A stretch of 64,000 nt of DNA, taken from positions 310,289 to 374,288 of the forward strand of contig NZ_JAMXKF010000005.1 of the NCBI RefSeq assembly GCF_024220585.1. Reading direction: 5' to 3'. The position numbers and the translations under genes are program-made. The notes beneath the pieces were generated by a model. That model was given only the letters and a program-made list of their open reading frames with translations, was not told where the DNA came from and searched no databases. Every line of letters starts with the position of its first letter. Position 1 is the first letter of the stretch. The DNA comes from Dyadobacter diqingensis (GTDB taxonomy: Bacteria; Bacteroidota; Bacteroidia; Cytophagales; Spirosomataceae). Positions 16,904 to 26,622 of the stretch are shown here, piece by piece.

Positions 16904-19248
16904 GTAACTATTTTAAGATTGCTCTCAGAACATTGTTGCGTAACAAAAGCTACGCATTTATCAATATTGCAGGATTGGCCCTGGGTTTGGGCGCCTGTAT
17001 TGTGATTTTTCTGGTTGTGCAAAACGAATTGAGTTACGACGATTATCATGCGAAAGCCAACCATACCTATCGTGTGACGCTTTTTGGAGAACCCTGTAAC
17101 CCAAGCGTTTCTTTTGCGGTTGCACCCGCTTTCAGAAACGATTTTCCGGAAGCAGAGGTTTCGCAATATTACTATCAGGAAGGTGGACTGGTGAAAGTCG
17201 GAGAGCAAAAGTTTAAGGAAAAAGTATATGCTTTTGCCGACGAAAATTTTACAGGTATTTTCGATTTTACCTGGTTGCAAGGTAATCCGAAGACGGCGTT
17301 GAAGGAGCCCAACACGGTTGTACTGACGGAAAGCATAGCGAGAAAATATTTTAACACGGGTGACGCCATCGGCAAAACGATCAGGCTGGATAATCAGCGT
17401 GATCTGCGCGTGAGCGGGGTTATCAAAGATCTCCCTTCTAATACACACTTTGTTTTTTCATTTTTAGTTTCCTGGGAAACGATTAAAAAAGACATCGGCA
17501 ATCACGATTTTTGGTCTATTCAGGGCGGGTTTGTGTATGTGACTTTGCCTGATGATAAATCGGCCGTTCGCGTTCAGGCTCAGTTGCCAGGTTTTCTGTC
17601 TAAAAACTGGCGAAAAGAAATTGATGAGGAAAAAGGCGTGCTGTTATTGCAGCCGCTGAAAGAGATTCATTTCGACAGACGTTATCTGAATCATATCTCG
17701 ATGCCAAGATCCAGGGAAACGATTTATGGATTGGCCGGCGTCGCGCTTTTTATAATTCTGACCGCCTGTATAAACTTCGTTAATCTGGCCACTGCGCAGT
17801 CGCTGAAACGAGGAAAGGAAGTGGGTGTCCGCAAAACTTTGGGCGCTCAAAGGAAACAGCTCATCATGCAAATGCTGGGAGAAACAACGGTTTTGGTATG
17901 TATTGCGATCGTGCTGGCGTTGGCAGCGGTGCTGTTTTTTCTGCCGTACACAAAATCTTTGCTGGATATCAGCGTCGAATCTTCGCGTTTGTTTGAGCCT
18001 GAGGTTATTGGTGTAATTGCCGTCATTACTTTGCTGACAATTGTGATTGCGGGTTTGTACCCAGCTTTTGTGCAGTCTGGATTTCAGCCGATAAAAGCAT
18101 TGAAATCCGGCGTTGCGGACAATGCGCATGGAAAATCTTATTTGAGAAAGGGATTGGTGGTTGTGCAATTTGCAATAACCCAGATCCTTTTGGCAGGAAC
18201 GCTGATTGTTGGCAATCAGATGGATTTCTTTTTAAACCAGGATATGGGTTTTGATAAAGATGCGATCATCACTTTTCCTACCGGTGAGAAAAAAGATGTG
18301 TTGAGACAAAAACTGGAAGATAATCCGGGTGTGCAGCAGGTTAGTTTTGCTTCGGGCGGGCCTGCATACAGCACCAATTTTGCTCCGTTCAATTCACCTG
18401 ATATGGGCATGACGGAAACGGATGTAACGGAGATCAAACAGGTGGATGAGCACTATTTATCCATGTATAAATTGGAACTTCTTGCAGGTGACCCGGTGAG
18501 AAAAATGACTTCGAAAGACACCATTGTCAACCTGGTTGTTAACCAGACCTTGATCAAAAGGATGGGGATACAGGATCCGGGAAAGGCAATCGGAAAACGG
18601 GTACTTATTGGCAGAACGCCTACTCGGATCAGCGGTGTTGTCAGGGACTTTCAAAGCGAATCCAAACATGACAAGATCAGGGCATGTATTATCATGTATA
18701 ATCCAAATTCTTTCTGGCAGGCGAGTGTAAAACTTCGTGGGCAAAATATCCGGGAAACCGTCGCCTCGATCGAAAAGGATTGGTCGGAGCTTAATCCGGA
18801 TAATCTTTTCAACTACGAATTTATTGACCAGCATATTGCCGGGATGTACAAGCAGGAAGAGAAAATGTATAATGCGTTCCGGATTTTCTCGGCCATCGCG
18901 ATTTTAATCGGCTGTCTGGGCCTGTACGGATTGGTGTCGCTGATGGCCGTTCAGCGTACAAAGGAAATAGGGATCCGCAAAGTGATGGGTGCATCGGTTC
19001 CGGGCATTGTGATTCTTTTTGTGAACCAGTTTATCTGGCTTATCCTGATCGCCTTCGTCATTGCCGCGCCGGTAGCCTGGTTTGCTATGGACAAATGGTT
19101 GCAGGAATTCGCCTATCACATCAGCATTGGTCCTGCTATTTTTGGAGCTGCTATTGTCATAACGTTTGCCATCGCCGCGATTACGATAGGTTACCAGAGT
19201 ATCAGAGCAGCTCTGGCAAATCCCGTGAAAAGTTTAAAAAGCGAGTAG
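16897..19248 (+). CDS. Array permease 3: MacB/FtsX-type ABC transporter permease
   Basis: 783 residues, the shortest of the nine. Starts MIRNYFKIALRTLLRNKSYA, 107 bases after permease 2. Two-module layout with coupling motifs EVGVRKTLGAQRKQLIMQM (about residue 310) and EIGIRKVMGASVPGIVILF (about 695); ends LANPVKSLKSE. The first periplasmic domain is distinctive (GEPCNPSVSFAVAPAFRNDF) and the second carries GGPAYSTNFAPFNSPDMGMT. Flanked on both sides by copies of the same 107-base spacer, which marks it as a product or a substrate of unequal recombination. No ATPase domain. Confidence 0.92.
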   Translation: MIRNYFKIALRTLLRNKSYAFINIAGLALGLGACIVIFLVVQNELSYDDYHAKANHTYRVTLFGEPCNPSVSFAVAPAFRNDFPEAEVSQYYYQEGGLVKVGEQKFKEKVYAFADENFTGIFDFTWLQGNPKTALKEPNTVVLTESIARKYFNTGDAIGKTIRLDNQRDLRVSGVIKDLPSNTHFVFSFLVSWETIKKDIGNHDFWSIQGGFVYVTLPDDKSAVRVQAQLPGFLSKNWRKEIDEEKGVLLLQPLKEIHFDRRYLNHISMPRSRETIYGLAGVALFIILTACINFVNLATAQSLKRGKEVGVRKTLGAQRKQLIMQMLGETTVLVCIAIVLALAAVLFFLPYTKSLLDISVESSRLFEPEVIGVIAVITLLTIVIAGLYPAFVQSGFQPIKALKSGVADNAHGKSYLRKGLVVVQFAITQILLAGTLIVGNQMDFFLNQDMGFDKDAIITFPTGEKKDVLRQKLEDNPGVQQVSFASGGPAYSTNFAPFNSPDMGMTETDVTEIKQVDEHYLSMYKLELLAGDPVRKMTSKDTIVNLVVNQTLIKRMGIQDPGKAIGKRVLIGRTPTRISGVVRDFQSESKHDKIRACIIMYNPNSFWQASVKLRGQNIRETVASIEKDWSELNPDNLFNYEFIDQHIAGMYKQEEKMYNAFRIFSAIAILIGCLGLYGLVSLMAVQRTKEIGIRKVMGASVPGIVILFVNQFIWLILIAFVIAAPVAWFAMDKWLQEFAYHISIGPAIFGAAIVITFAIAAITIGYQSIRAALANPVKSLKSE

Positions 19249-19362
19249 AGACTTTTGGCGATTAGCTGTTGGCTTTTCCCGGATAGTAAAAAGACCTAAT
19301 AAAACTCAAATTCAATAGAAAGCTAAACGCTAACGCCTAAACGCTTATAACTACCATGATTC
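19225..19362 (+). repeat. Duplicated junction, copy 2 (end of permease 3, spacer, start of permease 4)
   Basis: Second copy of the block at 16766-16903, same length (138 bases). The spacer includes the shared words GATTAGCTGTTGGCTTTTC and AAGCTAAACGCTAACGCCTA. Confidence 0.85.
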
Positions 19363-21773
19363 AAAATTATTTCAAAATAGCATGGCGCAGTCTTTGGAGT
19401 AAGAAAGCGTTTTCTGCCATCAATATTTTTGGTTTGGCTATTGGCCTGGCTACCTGTATGTTGATTCTGTTGTTCGTGCAGAGCGAGTTAAGTTATGACA
19501 AGTTTAACACGAATGCAGACCGTATTTTTCGGGTAACGTTAAACGGGAAAATAGGTGGCAAAGAAATTGCCATTGCTGCCGCACCAGCCCCGGCGGGGCC
19601 AGCAATAGCCAAAGATTATCCCGGAGTTGAATCATATACGCGTTTGACACAAGAAGGTACATTCCTGGTTAAGTATGACAATGTGAAGTTTAAGGAAGAG
19701 CGGGTTACGTTTGTGGACAGTAATTTCTTTTCAGTTTTCACACTGCCGCTTGTAAAGGGTGATGTTAAAAGTGTTCTCAATGCGCCGAATACGCTCGTTG
19801 TAACAGAAACGACTGCCCGGAAATATTTTGGGAAAAGCGATCCAATTGGCAAAAGCCTGACCTTAGGGACGCAAGGTTTGTTCAGGATTACAGGTGTATG
19901 TAAAGATGTACCGGCAAACTCGCATTTTCATTACGATTTCTTCGGATCTATTAAATCTACGAATCTCGGTCAAAAATGGCTGTCCAGCGGCGCTCACACG
20001 TATCTTTTGTTGAGAAAAGATTATACGGTAGATAAACTGGCTGCGCAAAGTCCGGTCATAACCCAAAAATACATTGCTCCTGAAATTCAGGAGTTTTTGG
20101 GGATAAGTTATGAGGAATATCTGCGTAAGGGTGATCGTTTCGGATTTGAATTTCAGCCGCTTACGGATATTCATCTACATTCAAATCTTGAAGCAGAACT
20201 TGAACCAAACGGAGATTTAAAGTATGTCTACATTTTCTCGGCCATTGCAGTTTTCATTCTTTTAATTGCCTGTATCAATTTCATGAATCTGTCAACTGCC
20301 GGTTCTGCAAACAGGGCAAAGGAAGTCGGGATTCGTAAAGTACTAGGTTCAATTCAGCAGCAGCTGATCCGTCAGTTTTTAACAGAATCCATATTACTGA
20401 CATTCGTAGCACTTCTGGTGGCTTTTGGCGTGGTGATTCTCGTGCTGCCGAATTTCAACCAGTTAGCCGGAAAACAATTCGATCTGATGTCGATCCTCAA
20501 TATCCGGATGATTTCCTGCGCGATCGTGGGCTGTTTATTCGTAGGATTACTGGCCGGAAGTTATCCCGCATTTTTCCTGTCGGCTTTCAAGCCGATCACG
20601 GTATTAAAAGGAAGACTTCAATCAGGCGTAAGAAGCGGATGGCTGCGTAACACCTTGGTTACGGTGCAGTTTGTAGTTTCCATTGTAATGATTATCGGAA
20701 CGATTGTCGTGTATCAGCAGCTTCGGTTTATACAAAACAAAAAAGTAGGGTTTGATAAAGATCAGGTTTTGATCCTGCAAGACACTTATTTGTTGGGAGA
20801 CAAAACGGAGACGTTTAAAAATGAGCTTAAAAATCAGTCCCAGATTCTGAATGTTACGCTTGCAGGGTACGTTCCTGCGGGAGCTTCAAACAATGGAACA
20901 GATGGTTTTTTACCTGAAAGTGCCGGGAGCACCGTCTCTCCATATCGTTTAAGAGTGTATCAGATCGATGAAGATTATCTGCCGACGCTGGGAATCGGGC
21001 TGGCGCTGGGACGTAATTTCTCCAAATCGTTTTCTTCCGACAGTGCGGCCGTTCTGGTTAATGAAGCGGCTGTCAAACAATTTGGCTGGAAAAATGCCAT
21101 TGGTCAGCGCGTGAATACGATTGGCAATGGAACACCGGGAAGTAAAAAAGTCTATACCGTTGTCGGTGTGACCAAGAATTTTCATTTTGAAAACATGCAT
21201 CAAAGCATTGCGCCGTTGGTGATGACTTATGGCGGAGACCGATATCAGATGGCACTGCGTATTCGAACTGATAATATGCCTGCATTGCTTAAAACGCTTG
21301 AACGAAAATGGAAAGCACAAACCGACAATCCTTTTTCATACACATTTTTAAATGAGCGGTTTAATAAAATGTATCAGTCGGAACAGCGGATAGGGCAGCT
21401 GTTTGGCATTTTTGCGGTGCTCGCCGTGGTTATTGCCTGTTTGGGATTGTTTGGACTGGCAGCTTTCACGACACTTCAACGAACCAAAGAAATAGGTGTC
21501 CGCAAAGTACTGGGTGCTTCCGTAGCCAGTATTGTGACTTTGCTTTCAAAGGATTTTGTGGGCCTTATCCTGGTTGCAATCCTGATTGCTACACCACTAG
21601 CCTGGTATGGAATGAACCAATGGCTGCGGGATTTTGCATATAAAATCGATATCGAATGGTGGGTCTTTGCCCTGTCCGGCGTCCTGACAATTTGTATTGC
21701 CCTGCTTACCATCAGTTTTCAAAGTATCAAAGCCGCGCTGATGAATCCGATCAAGAGTTTGAAATCAGAGTAA
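19356..21773 (+). CDS. Array permease 4: MacB/FtsX-type ABC transporter permease
   Basis: 805 residues, starting MIQNYFKIAWRSLWSKKAFS. Two modules, eight TMs. Coupling motifs are EVGIRKVLGSIQQQLIRQF (about residue 322) and EIGVRKVLGASVASIVTLL (about 713); the C-terminus is LMNPIKSLKSE. The first periplasmic domain has an Ala/Pro-rich APAPAGPAIAKDYPGVE segment also seen, less clearly, in permease 7 (APTPMAQTLKKDFPEVE), and both share YFYIF/YVYIFSAIA before TM2, so 4 and 7 form a subgroup. Its last 77 bases are almost identical to those of permease 5. Confidence 0.92.
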   Translation: MIQNYFKIAWRSLWSKKAFSAINIFGLAIGLATCMLILLFVQSELSYDKFNTNADRIFRVTLNGKIGGKEIAIAAAPAPAGPAIAKDYPGVESYTRLTQEGTFLVKYDNVKFKEERVTFVDSNFFSVFTLPLVKGDVKSVLNAPNTLVVTETTARKYFGKSDPIGKSLTLGTQGLFRITGVCKDVPANSHFHYDFFGSIKSTNLGQKWLSSGAHTYLLLRKDYTVDKLAAQSPVITQKYIAPEIQEFLGISYEEYLRKGDRFGFEFQPLTDIHLHSNLEAELEPNGDLKYVYIFSAIAVFILLIACINFMNLSTAGSANRAKEVGIRKVLGSIQQQLIRQFLTESILLTFVALLVAFGVVILVLPNFNQLAGKQFDLMSILNIRMISCAIVGCLFVGLLAGSYPAFFLSAFKPITVLKGRLQSGVRSGWLRNTLVTVQFVVSIVMIIGTIVVYQQLRFIQNKKVGFDKDQVLILQDTYLLGDKTETFKNELKNQSQILNVTLAGYVPAGASNNGTDGFLPESAGSTVSPYRLRVYQIDEDYLPTLGIGLALGRNFSKSFSSDSAAVLVNEAAVKQFGWKNAIGQRVNTIGNGTPGSKKVYTVVGVTKNFHFENMHQSIAPLVMTYGGDRYQMALRIRTDNMPALLKTLERKWKAQTDNPFSYTFLNERFNKMYQSEQRIGQLFGIFAVLAVVIACLGLFGLAAFTTLQRTKEIGVRKVLGASVASIVTLLSKDFVGLILVAILIATPLAWYGMNQWLRDFAYKIDIEWWVFALSGVLTICIALLTISFQSIKAALMNPIKSLKSE

Positions 21774-21775
21774 AT
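21699..21775 (+). repeat. 3'-end identity block shared by permeases 4 and 5, copy 1
   Basis: These 77 bases, from GCCCTGCTTACCATCAG through the stop codon and two more bases, match 24120-24196 with one mismatch (A21750 against G24171). The sequence on both sides is clearly diverged. Confidence 0.85.
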
Positions 21776-21833
21776 CAATGATATACTGGTCGGCTTTTCC
21801 TAACTGAATGTTTTCAAACCCATAATCCAGGAT

Positions 21834-24194
21834 ATGATCCGTAATTATCTCAAAATATCGTTCAGGAATCTGATAAAAGGAGGGTGGTATTCTGCTTTGA
21901 ATATCGGCGGACTTGGGGTCGTTCTTGCCGTTAGTCTGTTGCTTTTTTGGTGGGTGAAGGATGAGTTGAGTTTTGATAACTTTCATTCTGACAACGAAAG
22001 AATTTACAGGATCAATTCTCATTTTGGAGTTAAGCTGGATGAAAACACTTTTTCAGATACTCCGGCATCTGCTGCCGTGCAGGCAAAAAAAACGGTGCCG
22101 GGTGTGGAATCCGTCGTGCGTTTCGCCGATTATCATCACGGTGCCTTTCGTGTTGGCGATAAGATTATTACTGAGAAAGGGGCAATGGCTTATGCTGATG
22201 AAAACCTTCTGACTGTTTTCAACGGACTTGAAATTCTTCATGGCGATCCTAAAAATCCATTTCCGACAACTTCATCCATTTTGATTACACGTGAACTCGC
22301 CGAAAAACTCTTTGGATCTTCAAACGTAATTGGTAAAACATTTACAAGTATTGAGGATAATTTAACCTTTTCAGTAGGGGCGGTTATCAGAGATAACCCC
22401 GATAATTCGTCGCTTCGATACAAAATGTATCTTCCGATGCACGTGTTAAAGCAGGCCCATAAGGTTAAGTACAAACAGAAATTGATGGACGATAACCGGA
22501 GTGACTATGATTTCGAGAGTTATGTGAAACTTGGTGTTACTGTCGATCCGGTTGGGGCAGCGGAGCAAATGACCCAGGCCAATAATGCGGTAATGGAGAA
22601 GGGCGAAGATGCAGTTGAGTACAGGCTTCAACCGCTTCGGGAGCTGCATCTGTATTCTCCTGAGGGCAAGAGTTCCGGAATGCAGCAGGTCCGCATTCTC
22701 GGGCTGACAGCATTGCTTCTTCTGGCTATCGGTTGTATTAATTATGTAAACCTGACAACGGCCAGGGCGACGCGACGTAATAAGGAGGTTGGCATTCGTA
22801 AGGCAGTAGGAGCTAAATCCGGTCAGGTTGCAGGGCAGCTGCTTGTGGAATCGATGATTACATTGAGTTTCTCTTTGATCACAGCGCTGGCTTTGATTCA
22901 GGTGCTGCTGCCTTTTTATAAAAATATTACGGGTAAAACCCAGAACTTCTCATTGCTTGACTTTCAGTCGTGGTTGATGCTGCTCGGAACACTTATTCTT
23001 ACCTTTGTTTTGGCAGGTATTTATCCGGCCATCCTCGTGTCTGGTTATAATCCCGTTAGCGCATTGCGCGGGCGTTCTATGCGTCAGTCTACCGTGGGTT
23101 TGCGCAAGGGTTTGGTGGTTACACAGTTTGTATTGACGACTGTGCTCATCAGCAGCACCTTTATTATTGGCCGGCAGCTAAGCTACATGCGCCAGCGAGA
23201 CTCAGGTGTCAACCGCGAATATGTGTTTTCTTTTGACGGTAAAAAATCAGCTGCTGTTTTGAAACAGGCACTTCTGAAAGAATCTGCCATTAAACGTATC
23301 AGCACTTCCAGCGATACGCCTATTAATGTAAGCCACGGGACAACGACAGTTTCCTGGGATGGCGGCGATAATAAGCAAGGAGTCATTTTCGCTCATATGA
23401 GTATTGATCCGGAGTTTATTCCAAATTTTGGGATCAAAATGCTGGCAGGGAAGAACTTTGAAGGAGGTCCTTCGGATTCGGCTCATTTTATATTGAATGA
23501 AATGGCTCTGAAACAATCAGGAATTAAAAATCCGGTTGGCAGGAGATTTAAGTTTGATGGAACGGAGGGCACGATCATTGGTGTGGTGAAGGATTTTAAC
23601 ATTGCCTCGGCTCATGAACGGATTCGTCCTTTAATCCTGTACAATTTCCCTGCTGCAAATAATGTTGTGCATGTCAAAACTACTGCGATCTCGGCGCAAT
23701 CAGCCGTTGCTGCTGCCGAGGGAATATGGAAAAAGTACAACCCACAGACTGCTTTTGAGTACACATTTTTGTCGGAAGCCTACGACAAACAATATCGGTC
23801 TGAACAACATACGCAACAATTGTTCAGTTTCTTTGCGGCAACCGCGATCATGATATCCTGCCTTGGCTTGTTGGGGCTTGTCGCTTTTACGGCCGAGCAG
23901 CGGACAAAAGAAATAGGCATCCGAAAAGTACTTGGTTCAGGCGTTTTGAGTATAACCGTTTTGTTATCAGGAGATTTTTTGAAATTGGTCTTAATCGCGA
24001 TTCTCATCGCAATACCGATTTCCAGTATCTTAATGGAGAATTGGCTGGAAAATTTTGCTTTTAAGGTGGGTGTGGAGTGGTGGATTTTTGCAGCAACTGG
24101 TGTGCTCACCGTTATGACGGCCCTGCTTACCATCAGTTTTCAAAGTATCAAAGCCGCGCTGATGAATCCGGTCAAGAGTTTGAAATCAGAGTAA
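21834..24194 (+). CDS. Array permease 5: MacB/FtsX-type ABC transporter permease
   Basis: 786 residues, starting MIRNYLKISFRNLIKGGWYS, 60 bases after permease 4. Coupling motifs EVGIRKAVGAKSGQVAGQL (about residue 312) and EIGIRKVLGSGVLSITVLL (about 693); C-terminus LMNPVKSLKSE. It shares with permease 6 the features CINYVNLTTAR/CINYVNLSTAR, an SxxSWDGG/DNSWDGKE segment and SDSxHFILNE in the second periplasmic domain, so 5 and 6 form a subgroup. No ATP-binding domain. Confidence 0.92.
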   Translation: MIRNYLKISFRNLIKGGWYSALNIGGLGVVLAVSLLLFWWVKDELSFDNFHSDNERIYRINSHFGVKLDENTFSDTPASAAVQAKKTVPGVESVVRFADYHHGAFRVGDKIITEKGAMAYADENLLTVFNGLEILHGDPKNPFPTTSSILITRELAEKLFGSSNVIGKTFTSIEDNLTFSVGAVIRDNPDNSSLRYKMYLPMHVLKQAHKVKYKQKLMDDNRSDYDFESYVKLGVTVDPVGAAEQMTQANNAVMEKGEDAVEYRLQPLRELHLYSPEGKSSGMQQVRILGLTALLLLAIGCINYVNLTTARATRRNKEVGIRKAVGAKSGQVAGQLLVESMITLSFSLITALALIQVLLPFYKNITGKTQNFSLLDFQSWLMLLGTLILTFVLAGIYPAILVSGYNPVSALRGRSMRQSTVGLRKGLVVTQFVLTTVLISSTFIIGRQLSYMRQRDSGVNREYVFSFDGKKSAAVLKQALLKESAIKRISTSSDTPINVSHGTTTVSWDGGDNKQGVIFAHMSIDPEFIPNFGIKMLAGKNFEGGPSDSAHFILNEMALKQSGIKNPVGRRFKFDGTEGTIIGVVKDFNIASAHERIRPLILYNFPAANNVVHVKTTAISAQSAVAAAEGIWKKYNPQTAFEYTFLSEAYDKQYRSEQHTQQLFSFFAATAIMISCLGLLGLVAFTAEQRTKEIGIRKVLGSGVLSITVLLSGDFLKLVLIAILIAIPISSILMENWLENFAFKVGVEWWIFAATGVLTVMTALLTISFQSIKAALMNPVKSLKSE

Positions 24195-24196
24195 AT
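24120..24196 (+). repeat. 3'-end identity block shared by permeases 4 and 5, copy 2
   Basis: Partner of 21699-21775; see that entry for the comparison. Confidence 0.85.
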
Positions 24197-24215
24197 TTAA
24201 AATATAGATCCTATT

Positions 24216-26582
24216 ATGATAAGTAATTATTTTAAAATCGCCTGGCGTAATTTGTTGAAAAACAGGTTCTATTCATTGATAAACTGCACCGGGTTAACGG
24301 TGGGTTTGGGTGTTGGTATCCTGATTTTATTGTGGGTGCAGGATGAAATGGGCTATGACAAGTTTCACAGGCAGGCGGACAATATTTACAAACTTGAAAA
24401 CCGGGTTGGTACTGGTTCGAGTCAGCAGATATGGGAATCGACGGTTGCGCCGATTGCTACTTTCGCGAAAAGAGAGCTGCCCGAAGTGCAAGAGACGGTC
24501 CGGTTGACCTATAACTCTGTCTACACTTTGTTTAAGTATAAAGACAAAATTTTTAATGAAGATAACACGGTGTTTACCGATCCTTCGTTGTTCTCGGTTT
24601 TTGACTTTAATCTGATTAAAGGGAATCCGTCAAAACCGTTTACCGATAACCATTCGATCATCGTGACGGAAACTACTGCTCAACGCTATTTTGGAGACGA
24701 AAATCCGATTGGGAAGATCATTACCACCAAGGACAACCATAGTTTTACAATAAGCGGCGTGATTGCCGACCTTCCGAAAAATTCAAGTTTCAAGGGCGAC
24801 ATGTTTTTGCCGATCTCCCTGTTTTTTCAAAACATTTATCAGGCAAATAAAGATGGGAAAAACATGGATAATGATTTCTCTCAGTTTGATTACACCACTT
24901 ACCTGTTGCTTCGGCCAGCGGTGTCGGTTAGCAATCTGGCAGTGAAACTCCGGAATATCCATTTACGCAACAAACCCGACGATACGGATTTGACATACCT
25001 TTTGCAGGCGCTGCCTAAAACGCATCTTTACCACGCCGACGGAACCGACGGCGGGATCGAAAAGGTAAGAATGTTCATTGTCATTGCGCTTTTGATACTT
25101 GCGATTGCCTGCATTAATTATGTCAATCTTTCTACGGCGCGTTCCATGTTGCGTTCGAAGGAGATTAGTATGCGCAAGATTGTTGGTGCAGCCAAAACAC
25201 AGCTTTTCGTTCAGTTTCTGGTTGAAACTGTGTTGCTATTTGTCATCGCGACAGGGTTTGCTATGATTTTGATGTATGGTCTGCTACCGGTTTATAACAA
25301 AATTTCAGGGAAAGAACTGGCCATAGATTTTGCAGATTATCACATCTGGCAGGTTATCGGTTTGACGATCCTCGGTACGCTGATCGCTTCCAGCATTTAT
25401 CCGGCTTTGCTGTTATCATCTTTTGACCCGTTAAGGGCTTTGAAGGGGAAAGTTTCCGGAAAAATTAATGAGGCTTTATTCAGAAAAGTGCTGGTCGTGA
25501 TTCAGTTCGCAGTCTCGGTTATTCTTGTTGCCGGTACGTTTATCATTAATAATCAGCTCAAATACATCCGTTCGAAAGAACTTGGTTATGATAAAACCCA
25601 TGTCCTGTCATTTTATATGCGGGATATGAGCAAACATTATGAGGCAGTAAAAGGAGATCTGCTGAATGAAGTTGGCGTGGCCGGCGTGACCCGCGCGAGT
25701 AACAACATTGTAAGAATCGGAAGCCAGACCGGCGATAATTCATGGGATGGGAAAGAGAAGGGTGAAACGATGATGCTCCGGCCTATGAAGGTGGATAAAG
25801 ACTTCATTCCTTTCTTCAAAATGCAGATTGTGCAAGGGGCGAACTTTACCGGTTCCGTATCTGATTCACTGCATTTTATATTAAACGAAACGGCGGTAAA
25901 AGCAGCACGTATTAAAGATCCGATTGGAAAGAAATTTAAACTTTGGAAGCATGAGGGAACCATAATTGGTGTCGTCAAGGATTTTCATTCAGCTTCCATG
26001 AAGCAAAAGATCGAGCCGGCTATCTTTTCCTATGATCCACAGGATATGTATCGGATTTATATCAAAACAAACGGCGAGAATGCTGCCGGGGTGATCAAAG
26101 CAGCCGAACGTTCGTGGAAACAGTACAATGCCGATGTCCCGTTCGAATATGCCTTTCTCGATGATACATTTAATGATCTGTACAAAGCAGAAGAACAAAC
26201 CGGATTACTGTTTAACATTTTTGCTACCATAGCCATATTTATTTCCTGTTTGGGATTATTCGGACTGGCCACTTATACTGCGCAAATCCGAACACGGGAA
26301 ATTGGTGTACGCAAAGTGCTGGGATCGAGTGTTGGAGGAATTATTCAGCTTCTGGCAAAAGACTTCATAAAACTCGTTTTGATCGGTATCGTCATCGCTG
26401 TCCCGATTGCCTGGTATACGATGGGCCTCTGGTTACAGGATTTTGCCTATAAAATAAACATCGAGTGGTGGGTATTCGCACTGTCCGGTTTGCTTGCCCT
26501 TGCCATAGCATTGCTGACGGTGTCATTCCAAAGTGTAAAAGCGGCGTTAATGGATCCTGTAAAAAGTTTGAAATCCGAGTAG
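24216..26582 (+). CDS. Array permease 6: MacB/FtsX-type ABC transporter permease
   Basis: 788 residues, starting MISNYFKIAWRNLLKNRFYS only 21 bases after permease 5, so the two are surely cotranscribed. Coupling motifs EISMRKIVGAAKTQLFVQF (about residue 313), where the usual EVG is replaced by EIS, and EIGVRKVLGSSVGGIIQLL (about 695); C-terminus LMDPVKSLKSE. Subgroup partner of permease 5. Two-module, eight-TM layout without nucleotide-binding domain. A REP-like hairpin begins at its stop codon. Confidence 0.92.
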   Translation: MISNYFKIAWRNLLKNRFYSLINCTGLTVGLGVGILILLWVQDEMGYDKFHRQADNIYKLENRVGTGSSQQIWESTVAPIATFAKRELPEVQETVRLTYNSVYTLFKYKDKIFNEDNTVFTDPSLFSVFDFNLIKGNPSKPFTDNHSIIVTETTAQRYFGDENPIGKIITTKDNHSFTISGVIADLPKNSSFKGDMFLPISLFFQNIYQANKDGKNMDNDFSQFDYTTYLLLRPAVSVSNLAVKLRNIHLRNKPDDTDLTYLLQALPKTHLYHADGTDGGIEKVRMFIVIALLILAIACINYVNLSTARSMLRSKEISMRKIVGAAKTQLFVQFLVETVLLFVIATGFAMILMYGLLPVYNKISGKELAIDFADYHIWQVIGLTILGTLIASSIYPALLLSSFDPLRALKGKVSGKINEALFRKVLVVIQFAVSVILVAGTFIINNQLKYIRSKELGYDKTHVLSFYMRDMSKHYEAVKGDLLNEVGVAGVTRASNNIVRIGSQTGDNSWDGKEKGETMMLRPMKVDKDFIPFFKMQIVQGANFTGSVSDSLHFILNETAVKAARIKDPIGKKFKLWKHEGTIIGVVKDFHSASMKQKIEPAIFSYDPQDMYRIYIKTNGENAAGVIKAAERSWKQYNADVPFEYAFLDDTFNDLYKAEEQTGLLFNIFATIAIFISCLGLFGLATYTAQIRTREIGVRKVLGSSVGGIIQLLAKDFIKLVLIGIVIAVPIAWYTMGLWLQDFAYKINIEWWVFALSGLLALAIALLTVSFQSVKAALMDPVKSLKSE

Positions 26583-26604
26583 GGGCGGGGCTAGTCCCTG
26601 CCCG
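26580..26604 (+). repeat. REP-like hairpin at the stop codon of permease 6
   Basis: TAGGGGCGGGGCTAGTCCCT begins with the stop codon. GGGCGGGG (26583-26590) pairs with CCCTGCCC (26596-26603), with one non-Watson-Crick pair, around a 5-base loop. There is no T-run, so it is more likely an mRNA-stabilising or mobile REP hairpin than a terminator. Confidence 0.55.
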
Positions 26605-26622
26605 CTTACCAACCCCAATCCC

